Under the pieces are notes generated by a model. That model was not told the DNA's origin, made no database searches, and saw nothing but the letters and a program-made list of their open reading frames with translations. From NCBI GenBank assembly GCA_002238685.1, contig MPMV01000002.1:62001-126000 (forward strand): a DNA stretch of 64,000 nucleotides. The letters are read 5' to 3'. The stretch comes from a bacterium EF100-94H03 bin56 (GTDB lineage: Bacteria > Pseudomonadota > Alphaproteobacteria > SP197). Shown piece after piece: positions 8,744 through 16,941 of this stretch. The position numbers were made by a program, and so were the translations under genes. The stretch's first letter is position 1; each line of letters starts with the position of its first letter.

Positions 8744-9481
8744 ATGAAGAGGGGATGTTCGCATCGGGAGAGAGGCTTGTCGCAGACGTCATCACAATGG
8801 GTGAGCGAGGGAGTCACCGGCGCCGGAACCTCCGGCGCTCGCGCACGGAAACGTCGCCGGGAGATACTGGAAGCGGCGGGCGGGGTCATCAGCAGACGGG
8901 GTGTCCACCACACGCGACTCATCGACATCGCGGACGAAGCCCACGTGTCTATCGGAATGATCCAGCACTATTTCAGGAGTCGCAACAATCTCGTCCGTGA
9001 GACCTTTCGGTGGAAACTCGAGGAATCCCTTGCCTCCTACGAGTCCCGTCTGCAGGACGACAGCACGGCCTGGCAGGACGTCGAACACCTTTGCCGCATG
9101 CTGACGAGGGAACCCTTCGAAGCCATCAACTCCCTGTGGCTCGAGTTCTTCTCCCTGTGCAACAGGGACCCGGACTTCGCCGCTCTTGGTTCGGAACTCT
9201 GGGAGCGCTGGGCAGGCCGGGTCCGGTCGGTCATCGACAAAGGCATCAAGAGCGGAGAATTCACAACCGATTCTCCGTCCGATGACGTGGCGGCCCGCTT
9301 CGTGTCCCTGGCTGACGGTCTCGGCATTCGCGTCGTCATCCACCACAAGGGCATGTCGGTCGACAGGGTGTATCAGCTCCTTCTCGAAGGAGCCGCGAGG
9401 GAACTCGGAATCGCGTTGGAGCGGGAGCCAAGTTCCGCCAAGGGCTGCTGGCCGACACGAAGCGTTGCGTTCGGCGAGTGA
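8744..9481 (+). CDS. TetR/AcrR-family transcriptional regulator
   Basis: The N-terminal helix-turn-helix is clear: RRREILEAAGGVISRRG, then TRLIDIADEAHVSIGMIQHYFRSRNNL. The C-terminal ligand-binding half has the LADGLGIRVVIHH pattern seen in the BetI/TetR_C_6 branch. It is transcribed away from the transporter/E1 operon, the usual position for its local repressor, and would bind a pathway compound. The start is uncertain: the frame is open from 8690, with a GTG there, an ATG at 8744 and a GTG at 8801. None has a strong ribosome-binding site. Homology begins near 8840, so any of the three leaves the fold intact. Confidence 0.85.
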   Translation: MKRGCSHRERGLSQTSSQWVSEGVTGAGTSGARARKRRREILEAAGGVISRRGVHHTRLIDIADEAHVSIGMIQHYFRSRNNLVRETFRWKLEESLASYESRLQDDSTAWQDVEHLCRMLTREPFEAINSLWLEFFSLCNRDPDFAALGSELWERWAGRVRSVIDKGIKSGEFTTDSPSDDVAARFVSLADGLGIRVVIHHKGMSVDRVYQLLLEGAARELGIALEREPSSAKGCWPTRSVAFGE

Positions 9482-9518
9482 GTCCACGTCCTCCGTGTGC
9501 CGCGTCAATCGGGGCGCA

Positions 9519-9690
9519 ATGATCATCCGCCAGGTTCGGCGCGGGGCATCGCAGGGTTCGGCATCACGAAGGGCGCCGGGTCTCAGAAGCGTTCGAGGAC
9601 GTTGCCGAGAAGGCGGGCAACCGGACTGTCGCAACCGTTGACCGGATGGACCTGGCGAAGATGATTGACGCAGCGCCCTGCTTGCGGTCA
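9519..9690 (-). pseudogene. Loose copy of the 3' end of the dimethylformamidase-like gene
   Basis: On the minus strand this reads SIIFARSI, then after a frameshift PVNGCDSPVARLLGNVLERF and a stop. The last block matches, almost residue for residue, the end of the dimethylformamidase-like gene at 12214-14467 (NGYDNPVARLLGNVLERF). DNA similarity to 12205-12335 is obvious over about 130 bases. Nothing of the rest of the gene is present. It is a truncated relic, not expressed as a functional protein. Confidence 0.65.
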
Positions 9691-10013
9691 CCGCGCTCGC
9701 CTGGGATTGCTGGCCCTGATGCTGGTGGCCGCACGCCCGGCGCCCCGACCCTTCAGTCTTTCCTTCGGCTCCGCCATCGCCGTTGGTGCCCCGGCGGACG
9801 TTCCCTTCCTGGAGGCTGCAGCCGAAATCCCCTGGACGCCCTCCTGCGCCAGACATGTTGTCATCATGAGTCGAATGGACTCCGGTCGGCGGCGCCACTG
9901 CCCCGAAGCCGGCTCCTTTCCGCGACGTCGCCCGAGGAGTGAACGGGGCGAATGACGGTGACCGACTCCCACGCTACCCGGGTGGTGGACGGCTACTCGG
10001 AATCGCCGGAGAA

Positions 10014-10045
10014 GTGAGCCCGGCACGAGGATGTGCCGGACTCAC
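10014..10045 (-). terminator. Terminator-like hairpin after the orphan binding protein
   Basis: Thirteen-base arms, GTGAGcCCGGCAC and GTGCCGGaCTCAC, with one mismatch and a six-base loop, lie 20 bases past the stop of the gene at 10065-11186. Only a short T/C-rich tail follows, so termination may be partial. Confidence 0.5.
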
Positions 10046-10064
10046 CTCAACCGTCGCGGTACGG

Positions 10065-11186
10065 TCAGTAGCTGGCGCGCACCTCGTCCCACAGCCGAAT
10101 GTAGCTTTCCTCGATCTCGGGAGCCAAGGCCTGGAAGAAAATCCCGTTGCCCAGAAGACTCTCGGGCGTCGAAAGCCCCAGTTCCTCGAGAACGTCATCA
10201 GAAACAAGCTCGAACGCCTTCATGTTGGCGTGACCATAGCCCCAGTTCGAGATCTCGAAGGCACCGGCTTCCGGACTCGCGAAGGCGTTGATCAGGTCAT
10301 AAGACTCGTCGACCAATTCGGTTTCTGCATGCATGACCAGACCGCAACACCACGTGAAGATACCCTCCTTGGGTATCCCCAGGCCGACATCGATACCCTG
10401 GGATTTCAGGGTCACATAGGCATCGTTCCACCCGTAGCTTGCGACCAGTTCACCAGACGCCAGGGCCTGCACGGCTTCCGTCTGGTCCCCCCAGTACATC
10501 CGCATGTTGTCGCGCTGGATGGCAACCATCTTGCGCACTTCAACCAGTTGTTCGTCGGTCAGTGTGAAGATGTTGTCGTAGCCGAGCACAAGAGCGGAAA
10601 TCTCGACAATCGCGCCGGCGGAGTCGTAGAAACCCAGACGATTGCGGAACTCGTCCGTATAGAAGATCTCCCAGGAAACGTTTTCGTCGCGCCATTTCTC
10701 GCCGACCAGATCGCGGCGATAGATGATGGTGGAGTTGCCCCAGTCAATCGGCATGAAGAAGCGCTGACCGTTCATGATCGATCCTTCGATGTTCTCGAGA
10801 CTGGGGAACATGTCGGGAAGGTGCACAAGGCGTTCCGGATCCAGCGGAGCGAGAAGACCTCCATCGTTCCACTTGAACAGTTCATAGGTGCAAGGCGCCA
10901 TGACGTCCGGCTGGAAGCCGCCGGCGCGCATTTTCTGGAACGCTTCGTCCTCCGATCCCCAGAATGAATAGTTGGGCGGCGCCCCGTGCTTTTCGAGATA
11001 GGAACCGATGAATCCCTCGTTGTCGTAACCGGCCCAGCCAAAATAGATGGGCGTGCCGGCAGCGGCAGCGTTTCGGGTCACCGGGACGGTCACAAGACCG
11101 ACACCCAGTGCGGATGCAAACTTGTTGAAATCACGACGCGAGATCTGCCCACTCTTGTAGAGATCCGCGATTTCTCTGGCTTTCAT
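10065..11186 (-). CDS. Orphan periplasmic binding protein, PotD/PotF type
   Basis: This solute-binding protein of about 373 residues has a twin-arginine signal (SRRDFNKFASALG, residues 16-28) before a hydrophobic segment. The mature first strand is IYFGWAGYDN. It contains conserved family blocks such as MPIDWGNSTIIYRRDL and SYGWNDAYVTLKSQG. I start it at the ATG at 11186, preceded by a GGAG site; the frame is open to 11330. No permease or ATPase genes adjoin it, so it must use another importer, possibly the related one at 4632-7474, or be a stranded leftover of a rearranged operon. A hairpin follows its stop. Confidence 0.87.
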   Translation of the reverse strand: MKAREIADLYKSGQISRRDFNKFASALGVGLVTVPVTRNAAAAGTPIYFGWAGYDNEGFIGSYLEKHGAPPNYSFWGSEDEAFQKMRAGGFQPDVMAPCTYELFKWNDGGLLAPLDPERLVHLPDMFPSLENIEGSIMNGQRFFMPIDWGNSTIIYRRDLVGEKWRDENVSWEIFYTDEFRNRLGFYDSAGAIVEISALVLGYDNIFTLTDEQLVEVRKMVAIQRDNMRMYWGDQTEAVQALASGELVASYGWNDAYVTLKSQGIDVGLGIPKEGIFTWCCGLVMHAETELVDESYDLINAFASPEAGAFEISNWGYGHANMKAFELVSDDVLEELGLSTPESLLGNGIFFQALAPEIEESYIRLWDEVRASY

Positions 11187-12151
11187 TTTGGTCTCCGGAA
11201 TGAGGATGAGGGTTACGATTGTGACTGTCCCTTGCGGCGAATACAACGTGAACGGGATCGTGGGTGGCGGCTTGTCATGGGGTACGAAGGCTCCGAAGAC
11301 ATGAGCAACACCTGGCCACATCCTCGTCATGGTGGCGACCCTCGCTCATGAGCGGGAATCCTGCCACCGGCGCAAGAATGTTCGTCAGCGTGGGTGAATT
11401 AGACAGACCAGCCGGACGCACAGGCCACGTCAGCCCCCGGGTGTGGCAACCGAGACAGCGCCGCATGACGTTGCCCAACAGCCGGACAACAGCGTTGACC
11501 ATTCACGGGCTGTAGCGCACCGCTGTCAGCCGGAACCTCATCGGGTCTCAGGTGGACGGGTTGTTTCCAACGTCGCGATTTGACGCGATTGTCGGGCTGA
11601 GGCCCGTGGTCTCGACCTGTCGTGTCCATGGGAACAGTCCGGTCCGGGTTGATCTCCGGGAGTTCGAAGGCGCGGCTCTGCAGCCTGGTCCGTCGGGTGA
11701 CGATGGTCGCGCGTTCCCTGCCGGCGCCAGGCGGACGGATGACGCTGGAGAGATCGTCGATGAGGGTGCGCAAGCTGTGCACCGGCAGTCCGCCGGGGGG
11801 TCTCTGCGCCTTCTTCACCGCCGTGGTGCGCTGGCGCCGCGCCGCCTGTCGGTCATCACTGCGTCGCAAGGCCTGGCGCATGTGCCATTCCACGTACCAG
11901 GCCTCCGTGCTCGGGAGCACATGTCCGCGGACGTGATCCTCGGCGGTGACGCAGACCGGTCGGATCCCGAGATCGGTCTTGGCACGCTCCACGGTGGCAT
12001 GGCTCTTGCGGGCCTCGACAGCGGCATCGGGCGCGATGTCCTCAAGGCTGGTGCGCATGACACAGACCCCGTCGAAGCAGGCCTCCTGATCGATCCTGTC
12101 CTGACGACGGCACCAGGTCAGGGAGGTGTCGGTGATGGTGATGTCGAAGTG
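11187..12151. other. Mobile-element debris between genes
   Basis: No intact gene. From left to right the stretch contains about 240 bases of unassigned sequence, a relic of the dimethylformamidase-like gene end (about 11430-11545) and an IS1634-family transposase fragment (about 11600-12200), both read on the minus strand. Confidence 0.6.
11430..11545 (-). pseudogene. Second loose copy of the dimethylformamidase-like 3' end
   Basis: Minus-strand frames read SGALQPVNG and, after a small deletion and frameshift, VNAVVRLLGNVMRRCLG. These line up with the LPVNGYDNPVARLLGNVLERF ending of the gene at 12214-14467. It is more diverged than the copy at 9519-9690. The match is short, so this is a moderate-confidence call. 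Confidence 0.45.
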
Positions 12152-12205
12152 CTATTCGACATCCTCGTTGATCCGGCTCCCCTCGGCTGTCTCGCCAGTG
12201 GGAAG
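11600..12205 (-). pseudogene. IS1634-family transposase fragment
   Basis: The minus strand reads HFDITITDTSLTW, then CFDGVCVMRTSLEDI, HVRGHVLPSTEAWYVEWHM and GLPVHSLRTLIDDL. These are the late catalytic-domain blocks of the IS1634 transposase, in order. Homology ends with AFELPEINP, the usual extreme C-terminus. An in-frame TAG at 12152-12154, small deletions and loss of the first half make it dead. I see no terminal inverted repeats. It abuts the damaged 3' end of the dimethylformamidase-like gene, so the insertion may have caused or followed that damage. Confidence 0.7.
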
Positions 12206-14467
12206 CGTGATGATCATCCACCAGGTTCGGCGCGGGGCATCGCGGGCACAGGCGTCACGAAGGGCGCCGGGTCGCGGAAGCGTTCGAGGACGTTGCCGAG
12301 AAGGCGGGCGACCGGGTTGTCGTAGCCGTTGACCGGCAGGGCCCAGCCGAAGGGGGTCGGCCCCGGGGGGGAACCCCGCCCCGCCTCCCGGGTGCTCGAA
12401 GAAGGTCATGTCGGCCCGCACCAGGGGATGATCGTCGGCAATCACCGGCTGGTTGGAGGTGAGTTCCTCGAGTACCACCAGCATGCCGGCGGCATGCTCT
12501 TGCGACCGGGCGACGACCAACGCATGGGGAGGTGTGCCGAGCCGGGGGTCGGCGCGATCGATCTCGAGGCCGGCGGCGCCGCCACCGACGAGGCCGGCAT
12601 CGCCGATGATCTCGTCATCGATGCCGGCGAAGATGAAGGCGGCGCGGGAATCATCGGCGGCAGGGGTGCGCCGGTACCATGTGGAACGATCGAAGCCCTG
12701 GGCCGTGAAGCCGATGCCGGCAAGCTGCTGTGGCGGACGCCCGCTGCGCCGCCACAGACCACCGTACTCTCCGGTGAGACTCATGAAGGACTCGCCCGCC
12801 CGCGACACCCAGGACCGGGTGCCGCCCTCGGTCTTGCGGCACTCCAGGACTCCCGGAACATCCTGCCTGAGGGCGATGCGCCAGTAGAACCCGTTGGCGC
12901 CGGTGTAGATCAACCGCCCACCCCGGGCCAGCCAGGCCTCCAGGGCGTCGAGCATGGCCGCGGTGTGGTACTCGGGATGGCTGCCGGTGACGACGACACG
13001 ATATCCCTCGAGCACGGCCAGCCCCTCTCCATCGAGTTCCTCGTCGGTGACGATGTCGAAGCCGTCGCTCGCCTGGTCCAGCCAGGAGGTGATGTGGGTA
13101 TCGGCAACGAGTCCCCACACGCGCCCCTTCGGCCGGAAGTTGAGCACCGGACGCAGGCGTGACGAGAGGCTGACGCCGCCGCCGTCGGAATGGGTGTCGT
13201 AGGTTGACAGCCCGTACTCCGAATGGGCCTGCAGAAAACAGTCGTCGCGCGTCATGACGGTGGCGCGAAACTGTTTCATCTCGACTGTGTCGTTGCGGAA
13301 GTGCCGGCCCGAGTTGGCATAGGCCATGTAGGTGGCGGTGGGCATGAGGAAGCAAACGTCAGAGGTCCGCCGGCCGCGGGGCGGCACGACGGCAAAGGGA
13401 ATGAAGTCCTCGGCGTCTCCGGCCGTGACATGGAGCGCATGGATGGCGCTCGGGGTGTCTTCGGGTACCTGCCAGACGTGGCTTGCCGGCCACCCGGCAT
13501 CATGGATGTCGTCATCGTGGAAGTGGATCGCGGCATAGTCCCCGGGCCGATGGCGCCAGGACATCTCGAGGCCGCTCCATGCGGCACCGGTCACGGCGCG
13601 TTCGGGGAGGTGAACGAGAGTCCCGTGGTGACCGTGACCGGACACATCCTCGATGGTGAACGTGTCGATCCCGCGCGAGAAGTCCCAGGCGGCCAGAACC
13701 GCATCACGGACCGCCGGGGCCGCCGGACGGGCTCCGGCGATGACGATCTCGTCGGGAGTGAAGGCACGGCACGCCACCCGTGGCGCCTCGATCCGGCCGT
13801 TGAAGCAGCCGGCGTGATAGCCGCGGCCATCCCCGGCATCACGATGCCAGGCGGCCATCAGCAAGCGGGTCGTCCGCAGCACCGGCGGGAACGGAATCGC
13901 GACCCGGCGCAGCAGCGGACGGCCTGTGTCGAGTGCCTGCTGGAGAAGGCTCATCATGCCTGAATCCGGATCAAGGGTTGCGGCGACGCGATACCAGGCG
14001 CCCGCCACCATCGCCTCGCCCGTGGTGGCAATGACGCTGGCTTGGCCGTTTCCGACAACCAGGCCCGCGGCGCCATCGTCGCCGACGACGAGGCTGGTAC
14101 CGGTGTGGTCGCTCTGCGACCAGGTTCCGATGATGCCCTGGCGCCCCTTCTCCGGCGTGGTCGGCATGACCAGCGCCTGGAGCGTGAAGGCACCAGCGGG
14201 AACAAGGTGCGGCGATTCCGGAACGACCGCGTGGGAACCGGCATGGATGACGTGTGCGCTGCCCTCGTGGAGGCCGCTGATCGGTGTCTCGACGGAATCA
14301 CTCCTGAACGGAGCGCCCGCGGGATTGTCGTCCGCCGAGTGGAGACGGACGATGCCGGCGCGGTAGGTGGCCGGACCGTCGCAGCTCACATGGAAGCGAA
14401 TGGTCTCTCCGGGCCGCACCGACATCCTGTCCGCATAGCCGTTGAGCGGCCGTAGTCCTGGTTCCAT
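12152..14467 (-). CDS. N,N-dimethylformamidase large-subunit-like protein, 3' frameshift
   Basis: The protein resembles the large (beta) subunit of N,N-dimethylformamidase, an iron amidohydrolase that splits dimethylformamide into dimethylamine and formate. A LamG-like domain (about 90-245) precedes the catalytic part with TYMAYAN (Tyr380, Tyr383), Tyr423 and SHPEYH (His497, Glu499). These probably supply the two-tyrosine-one-carboxylate iron site known in the family. Near 12345 one extra base in a C5 run shifts the frame. Undoing it restores PVNGYDNPVARLLGNVLERF and a natural stop at 12214, about 750 residues. No small-subunit gene is present, and the actual substrate may be another amide. 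It is divergent from the aldehyde dehydrogenase. Confidence 0.75.
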   Translation of the reverse strand: MEPGLRPLNGYADRMSVRPGETIRFHVSCDGPATYRAGIVRLHSADDNPAGAPFRSDSVETPISGLHEGSAHVIHAGSHAVVPESPHLVPAGAFTLQALVMPTTPEKGRQGIIGTWSQSDHTGTSLVVGDDGAAGLVVGNGQASVIATTGEAMVAGAWYRVAATLDPDSGMMSLLQQALDTGRPLLRRVAIPFPPVLRTTRLLMAAWHRDAGDGRGYHAGCFNGRIEAPRVACRAFTPDEIVIAGARPAAPAVRDAVLAAWDFSRGIDTFTIEDVSGHGHHGTLVHLPERAVTGAAWSGLEMSWRHRPGDYAAIHFHDDDIHDAGWPASHVWQVPEDTPSAIHALHVTAGDAEDFIPFAVVPPRGRRTSDVCFLMPTATYMAYANSGRHFRNDTVEMKQFRATVMTRDDCFLQAHSEYGLSTYDTHSDGGGVSLSSRLRPVLNFRPKGRVWGLVADTHITSWLDQASDGFDIVTDEELDGEGLAVLEGYRVVVTGSHPEYHTAAMLDALEAWLARGGRLIYTGANGFYWRIALRQDVPGVLECRKTEGGTRSWVSRAGESFMSLTGEYGGLWRRSGRPPQQLAGIGFTAQGFDRSTWYRRTPAADDSRAAFIFAGIDDEIIGDAGLVGGGAAGLEIDRADPRLGTPPHALVVARSQEHAAGMLVVLEELTSNQPVIADDHPLVRADMTFFEHPGGGAGFPPGADPLRLGPAGQRLRQPGRPPSRQRPRTLPRPGALRDACARDAPRRTWWMIITLPTGETAEGSRINEDVE
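12340..12400. other. G/C-homopolymer tract with frameshift
   Basis: This tract contains runs of five G, four C, seven G and further short C runs in a place where relatives encode a conserved strand (roughly GGAVFSTGS). The restored reading has the right length but scrambled residues. It could be a base-calling or assembly error, or a genuine mutation. Confidence 0.5.
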
Positions 14468-14544
14468 GCCACCTCCCTGGGAGACTTGAGGGGTCGGGGA
14501 TGATTCCTACAATGGCACCGGACCAGACCACGGGGAAAGAGATC

Positions 14545-16053
14545 ATGACGGTGACGGAGACGTTCAGGGACCTGTCGGGCCAGGTGTACATGGAAGGCCG
14601 CTGGCGCCGCAGCGAGTCGAGCGATGGATTCGATGCCATCGATCCGGCGACCGAAGCGGTCAACGGCGAACTGGCCTTCGCCACGGTTCACGAGGTCGAC
14701 GAGGCGGTCGCCATCGCCCGGCGCGCCCAGAAACAGTGGGACCGCATGAACGGCCTCAAGCGCTCCGAGGAACTTCACGAGGTGGCGCGCCGGCTGCGCG
14801 AAAGCACGCCGCGCCTCGCCGAGGCCCTCACCCGGGAGATGGGCAAGCCCTACAAGGAATCGGCGGATGAGGTGGAATGGACCGCGACTGCCTTCAACTA
14901 CTACGCGGAAGTCTCGCGCCACGAGGCCGGACGCGTTGTCGGTCCGGTGGTCGACGGGGACTTTCATGTCGTCACCAAGTCGCCACTGGGCGTGGTCGGC
15001 ATCATTCTTCCCTTCAACTTCCCCTATGTGCTGTTCGGCTGGGAAGCCGGCGCGGCACTTGGAGCCGGCAATGCGGTCATCCTCAAGCCATCTGAACTGA
15101 CGAGCTTTTCCTCGCTCATGATGATGGAGTGTTTCGACCACCTGCCAACCGGTCTCGTGCAGTGCCTCACCGGAGCCGTCGAGACGGGCAAGGCCCTGGT
15201 CGGTCATGACGGGGTCGACGGCGTCGCCTTTACCGGATCGATCCCTGCCGGCCAGGCTGTCGCCCAGACCTGCGCGTCCTCCTTCAAGCGCTGTCTCGTG
15301 GAAGCCAGCGGCAACGATCCGTTCCTTGTGTTGCCGTCGGCCGACATGGCCATGGCCACCCAGGGAGCGGTGTTCGGCGCCTATCTCAATTGCGGGCAGG
15401 TGTGCGCCGCTGCCGAGCGATTCTATGTCCATGACGCCGTGCACGACCGCTTCGTCGACGAGGTCACGCGCCTGACGCGCCAGCTGCGCATCGGCAACGG
15501 TCTCGACAAGGTGGACATGGGACCGATGGCTGCCCAGCGGGAGCGTGACCGCTATGAAGGCCTGCTCGCACGGGCCATCGACGAAGGTGCGAGCGTTGTC
15601 ACCGGCGGCGGCCGCCCGGAGGGTTTCAACCGCGGCTACTACTGCGACGCGACCATTCTCACCGAATGCACGCCGGACATGGAGATCATGAACAACGAGA
15701 GCTTCGGGCCGGTGATGCCCATCTGCCGGGTCGGCAGTTTCGACGAGGCCCTCGAACACGCCAACAACTCGCGCTACGGGCTTGGCTCCTTCGTCTTCAC
15801 GAACGATCTCGGCGAGACCATGCGGTCCATCAACGAGATCGAGGCGGGCATGACGTGGATCAACGCCACAGCACTTCTCGACAACGATGCCGGTCCCTTT
15901 GGCGGGCGCAAGATGTCGGGAACCGGCCGCCAGCTCGGCAGCGAGGGAATCGACCAGTTCCGCCACACCAAGCTCACCATGATCGACCACGAGAACAAGC
16001 CCGCGGACTTCTGGTGGTTCCCCTACAAGGACGAGGAGGCCTATCCCGGCTGA
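14545..16053 (+). CDS. Aldehyde dehydrogenase, NAD(P)-dependent
   Basis: This is a full-length ALDH-superfamily enzyme (about 502 residues) oxidising an aldehyde to a carboxylate in the cytoplasm. The Rossmann part has ILPFNFP and the cofactor lysine in LKPSE. The general-base glutamate is in LVEASGNDP, where the usual LELGG is altered to VEASG, and the catalytic cysteine is in GQVCAAAER. The C-terminal NNESFGPVMPI block is intact. The ATG at 14545 follows a GGGGAAAGAG tract; an alternative ATG at 14500 adds 15 residues. It starts 78 bases from the divergent dimethylformamidase-like gene and could oxidise an aldehyde derived from the same compound, which is inference. Confidence 0.88.
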   Translation: MTVTETFRDLSGQVYMEGRWRRSESSDGFDAIDPATEAVNGELAFATVHEVDEAVAIARRAQKQWDRMNGLKRSEELHEVARRLRESTPRLAEALTREMGKPYKESADEVEWTATAFNYYAEVSRHEAGRVVGPVVDGDFHVVTKSPLGVVGIILPFNFPYVLFGWEAGAALGAGNAVILKPSELTSFSSLMMMECFDHLPTGLVQCLTGAVETGKALVGHDGVDGVAFTGSIPAGQAVAQTCASSFKRCLVEASGNDPFLVLPSADMAMATQGAVFGAYLNCGQVCAAAERFYVHDAVHDRFVDEVTRLTRQLRIGNGLDKVDMGPMAAQRERDRYEGLLARAIDEGASVVTGGGRPEGFNRGYYCDATILTECTPDMEIMNNESFGPVMPICRVGSFDEALEHANNSRYGLGSFVFTNDLGETMRSINEIEAGMTWINATALLDNDAGPFGGRKMSGTGRQLGSEGIDQFRHTKLTMIDHENKPADFWWFPYKDEEAYPG

Positions 16054-16429
16054 ACCTCGCCGGAAGAGCAGACGCGCGGCCGGGCGACGTTTCGCTTCCC
16101 TTCGAATGTGTCTTGACGACGGCGACGCTCATCGGGGGCAACTTCCGATGTCCGGTGACATCCGCATGGGCACGGGTGGCAGTCGGTTGCCCGGTCAATT
16201 GGTGGCCGTCCACAAACACCTTTCTGTCCGGATATCCGCGCGTTCACCGGGGAGACTGTCACACAGTCGAGTCCGAACCCCTTCGGAACCATCGGTGCTT
16301 GTCAGGAATGGCAGGGCAGATGTCGCGTCATTCCCCATGATGCCGGTCATCCGGAACCGGATGTCGTCGGGTGTGCGACGGTCGCCACGTCACTCAATGC
16401 TGGCGATTGATCTCGCCGCGAAACGGAAC

Positions 16430-16760
16430 GCCGCCTATCGACGATGCGCCGCATCGGGCCGCTTGACCTTGAGGGCGGTGTCGATCACCTCAACCACGCG
16501 CTCGTCTTCATGGGTTCTGGGCCGCCCGGGCCGCAGTTCGTCGTGCAGGCCCCAAGTCCTTGCTCGAGGTAGCGACGGCGTCACTTGCCGACGGTGATGT
16601 GGCTCAGTCCCACGCGTCTGGCGATGGCCGTGTTGGACTCACCTTGGGCAAAGGCCAACACGATTTGCGCGCGTTGCACGACCGCGTGGGGCAGTGAGCG
16701 GGAGCGGGCGATGCAGAGCAGCTGGTACTCTTTGTCCTCGCTGAGCGGGACGGGGCAACC
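16430..16760 (-). pseudogene. IS630-family transposase N-terminal remnant
   Basis: The minus strand encodes LPHAVVQRAQIVLAFAQGES, then NTAIARRVGLSHITVGK, the helix-turn-helix of IS630-type transposases. A TGA at 16581-16583 sits where the family has Trp (GKWRRRYLEQGL). After a further frameshift the linker GLHDELRPGRPRTHEDERVV can still be read. The DDE catalytic half is absent. It is a dead fragment. Confidence 0.7.
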
Positions 16761-16868
16761 GGTCGACCACGGGGTATGAGCGGATTCCAGGAGTGGGATA
16801 CGCCACTATTGTATAGGTTATTTCCATGACATAACACTAGCTGCGTGCTTCCAAGATCTGTCTGTTCC

Positions 16869-16912
16869 CTTGTACAAGAGGCATTGGGTTTTCTGCGTCG
16901 TTGTGATATAAC
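16869..16912 (+). promoter_or_regulatory. Candidate promoter and operator of the AbiE module
   Basis: A TTGGGT box (16884-16889) and a TATAAC box (16907-16912) are 17 bases apart, a sigma-70-like arrangement. A perfect CTTGTACAAG palindrome (16869-16878) lies just upstream, where an autorepressor could bind. The predicted start of transcription is close to 16919, which favours translation from the ATG at 16942. Confidence 0.45.
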
Positions 16913-16941
16913 CTCTGCTCTTGCACATAGAATTAGAGCAA

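Larger units (their letters stand above)
9482..10064. other. Gap without intact gene
   Basis: No complete gene is supported. The stretch holds a remnant of a dimethylformamidase-like gene end (about 9519-9690, minus strand) and a terminator-like hairpin (10014-10045). The open frames at 9646-9955 have no recognisable product. Confidence 0.6.
16054..16920. other. Gene-free gap with IS remnant and promoter
   Basis: I see no intact gene. The first 370 bases have nothing recognisable. An IS630-type remnant covers about 16430-16760. The last 60 bases hold a palindrome and a sigma-70-like promoter for the AbiE genes. Confidence 0.6.

Noticed and set aside
10065-11186. Polyamine uptake as the specific role of the Pot-type transporters
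   Set aside because: PotABCD-type families import many solutes, and the enzymes beside them do not belong to polyamine metabolism, so I name only the type.
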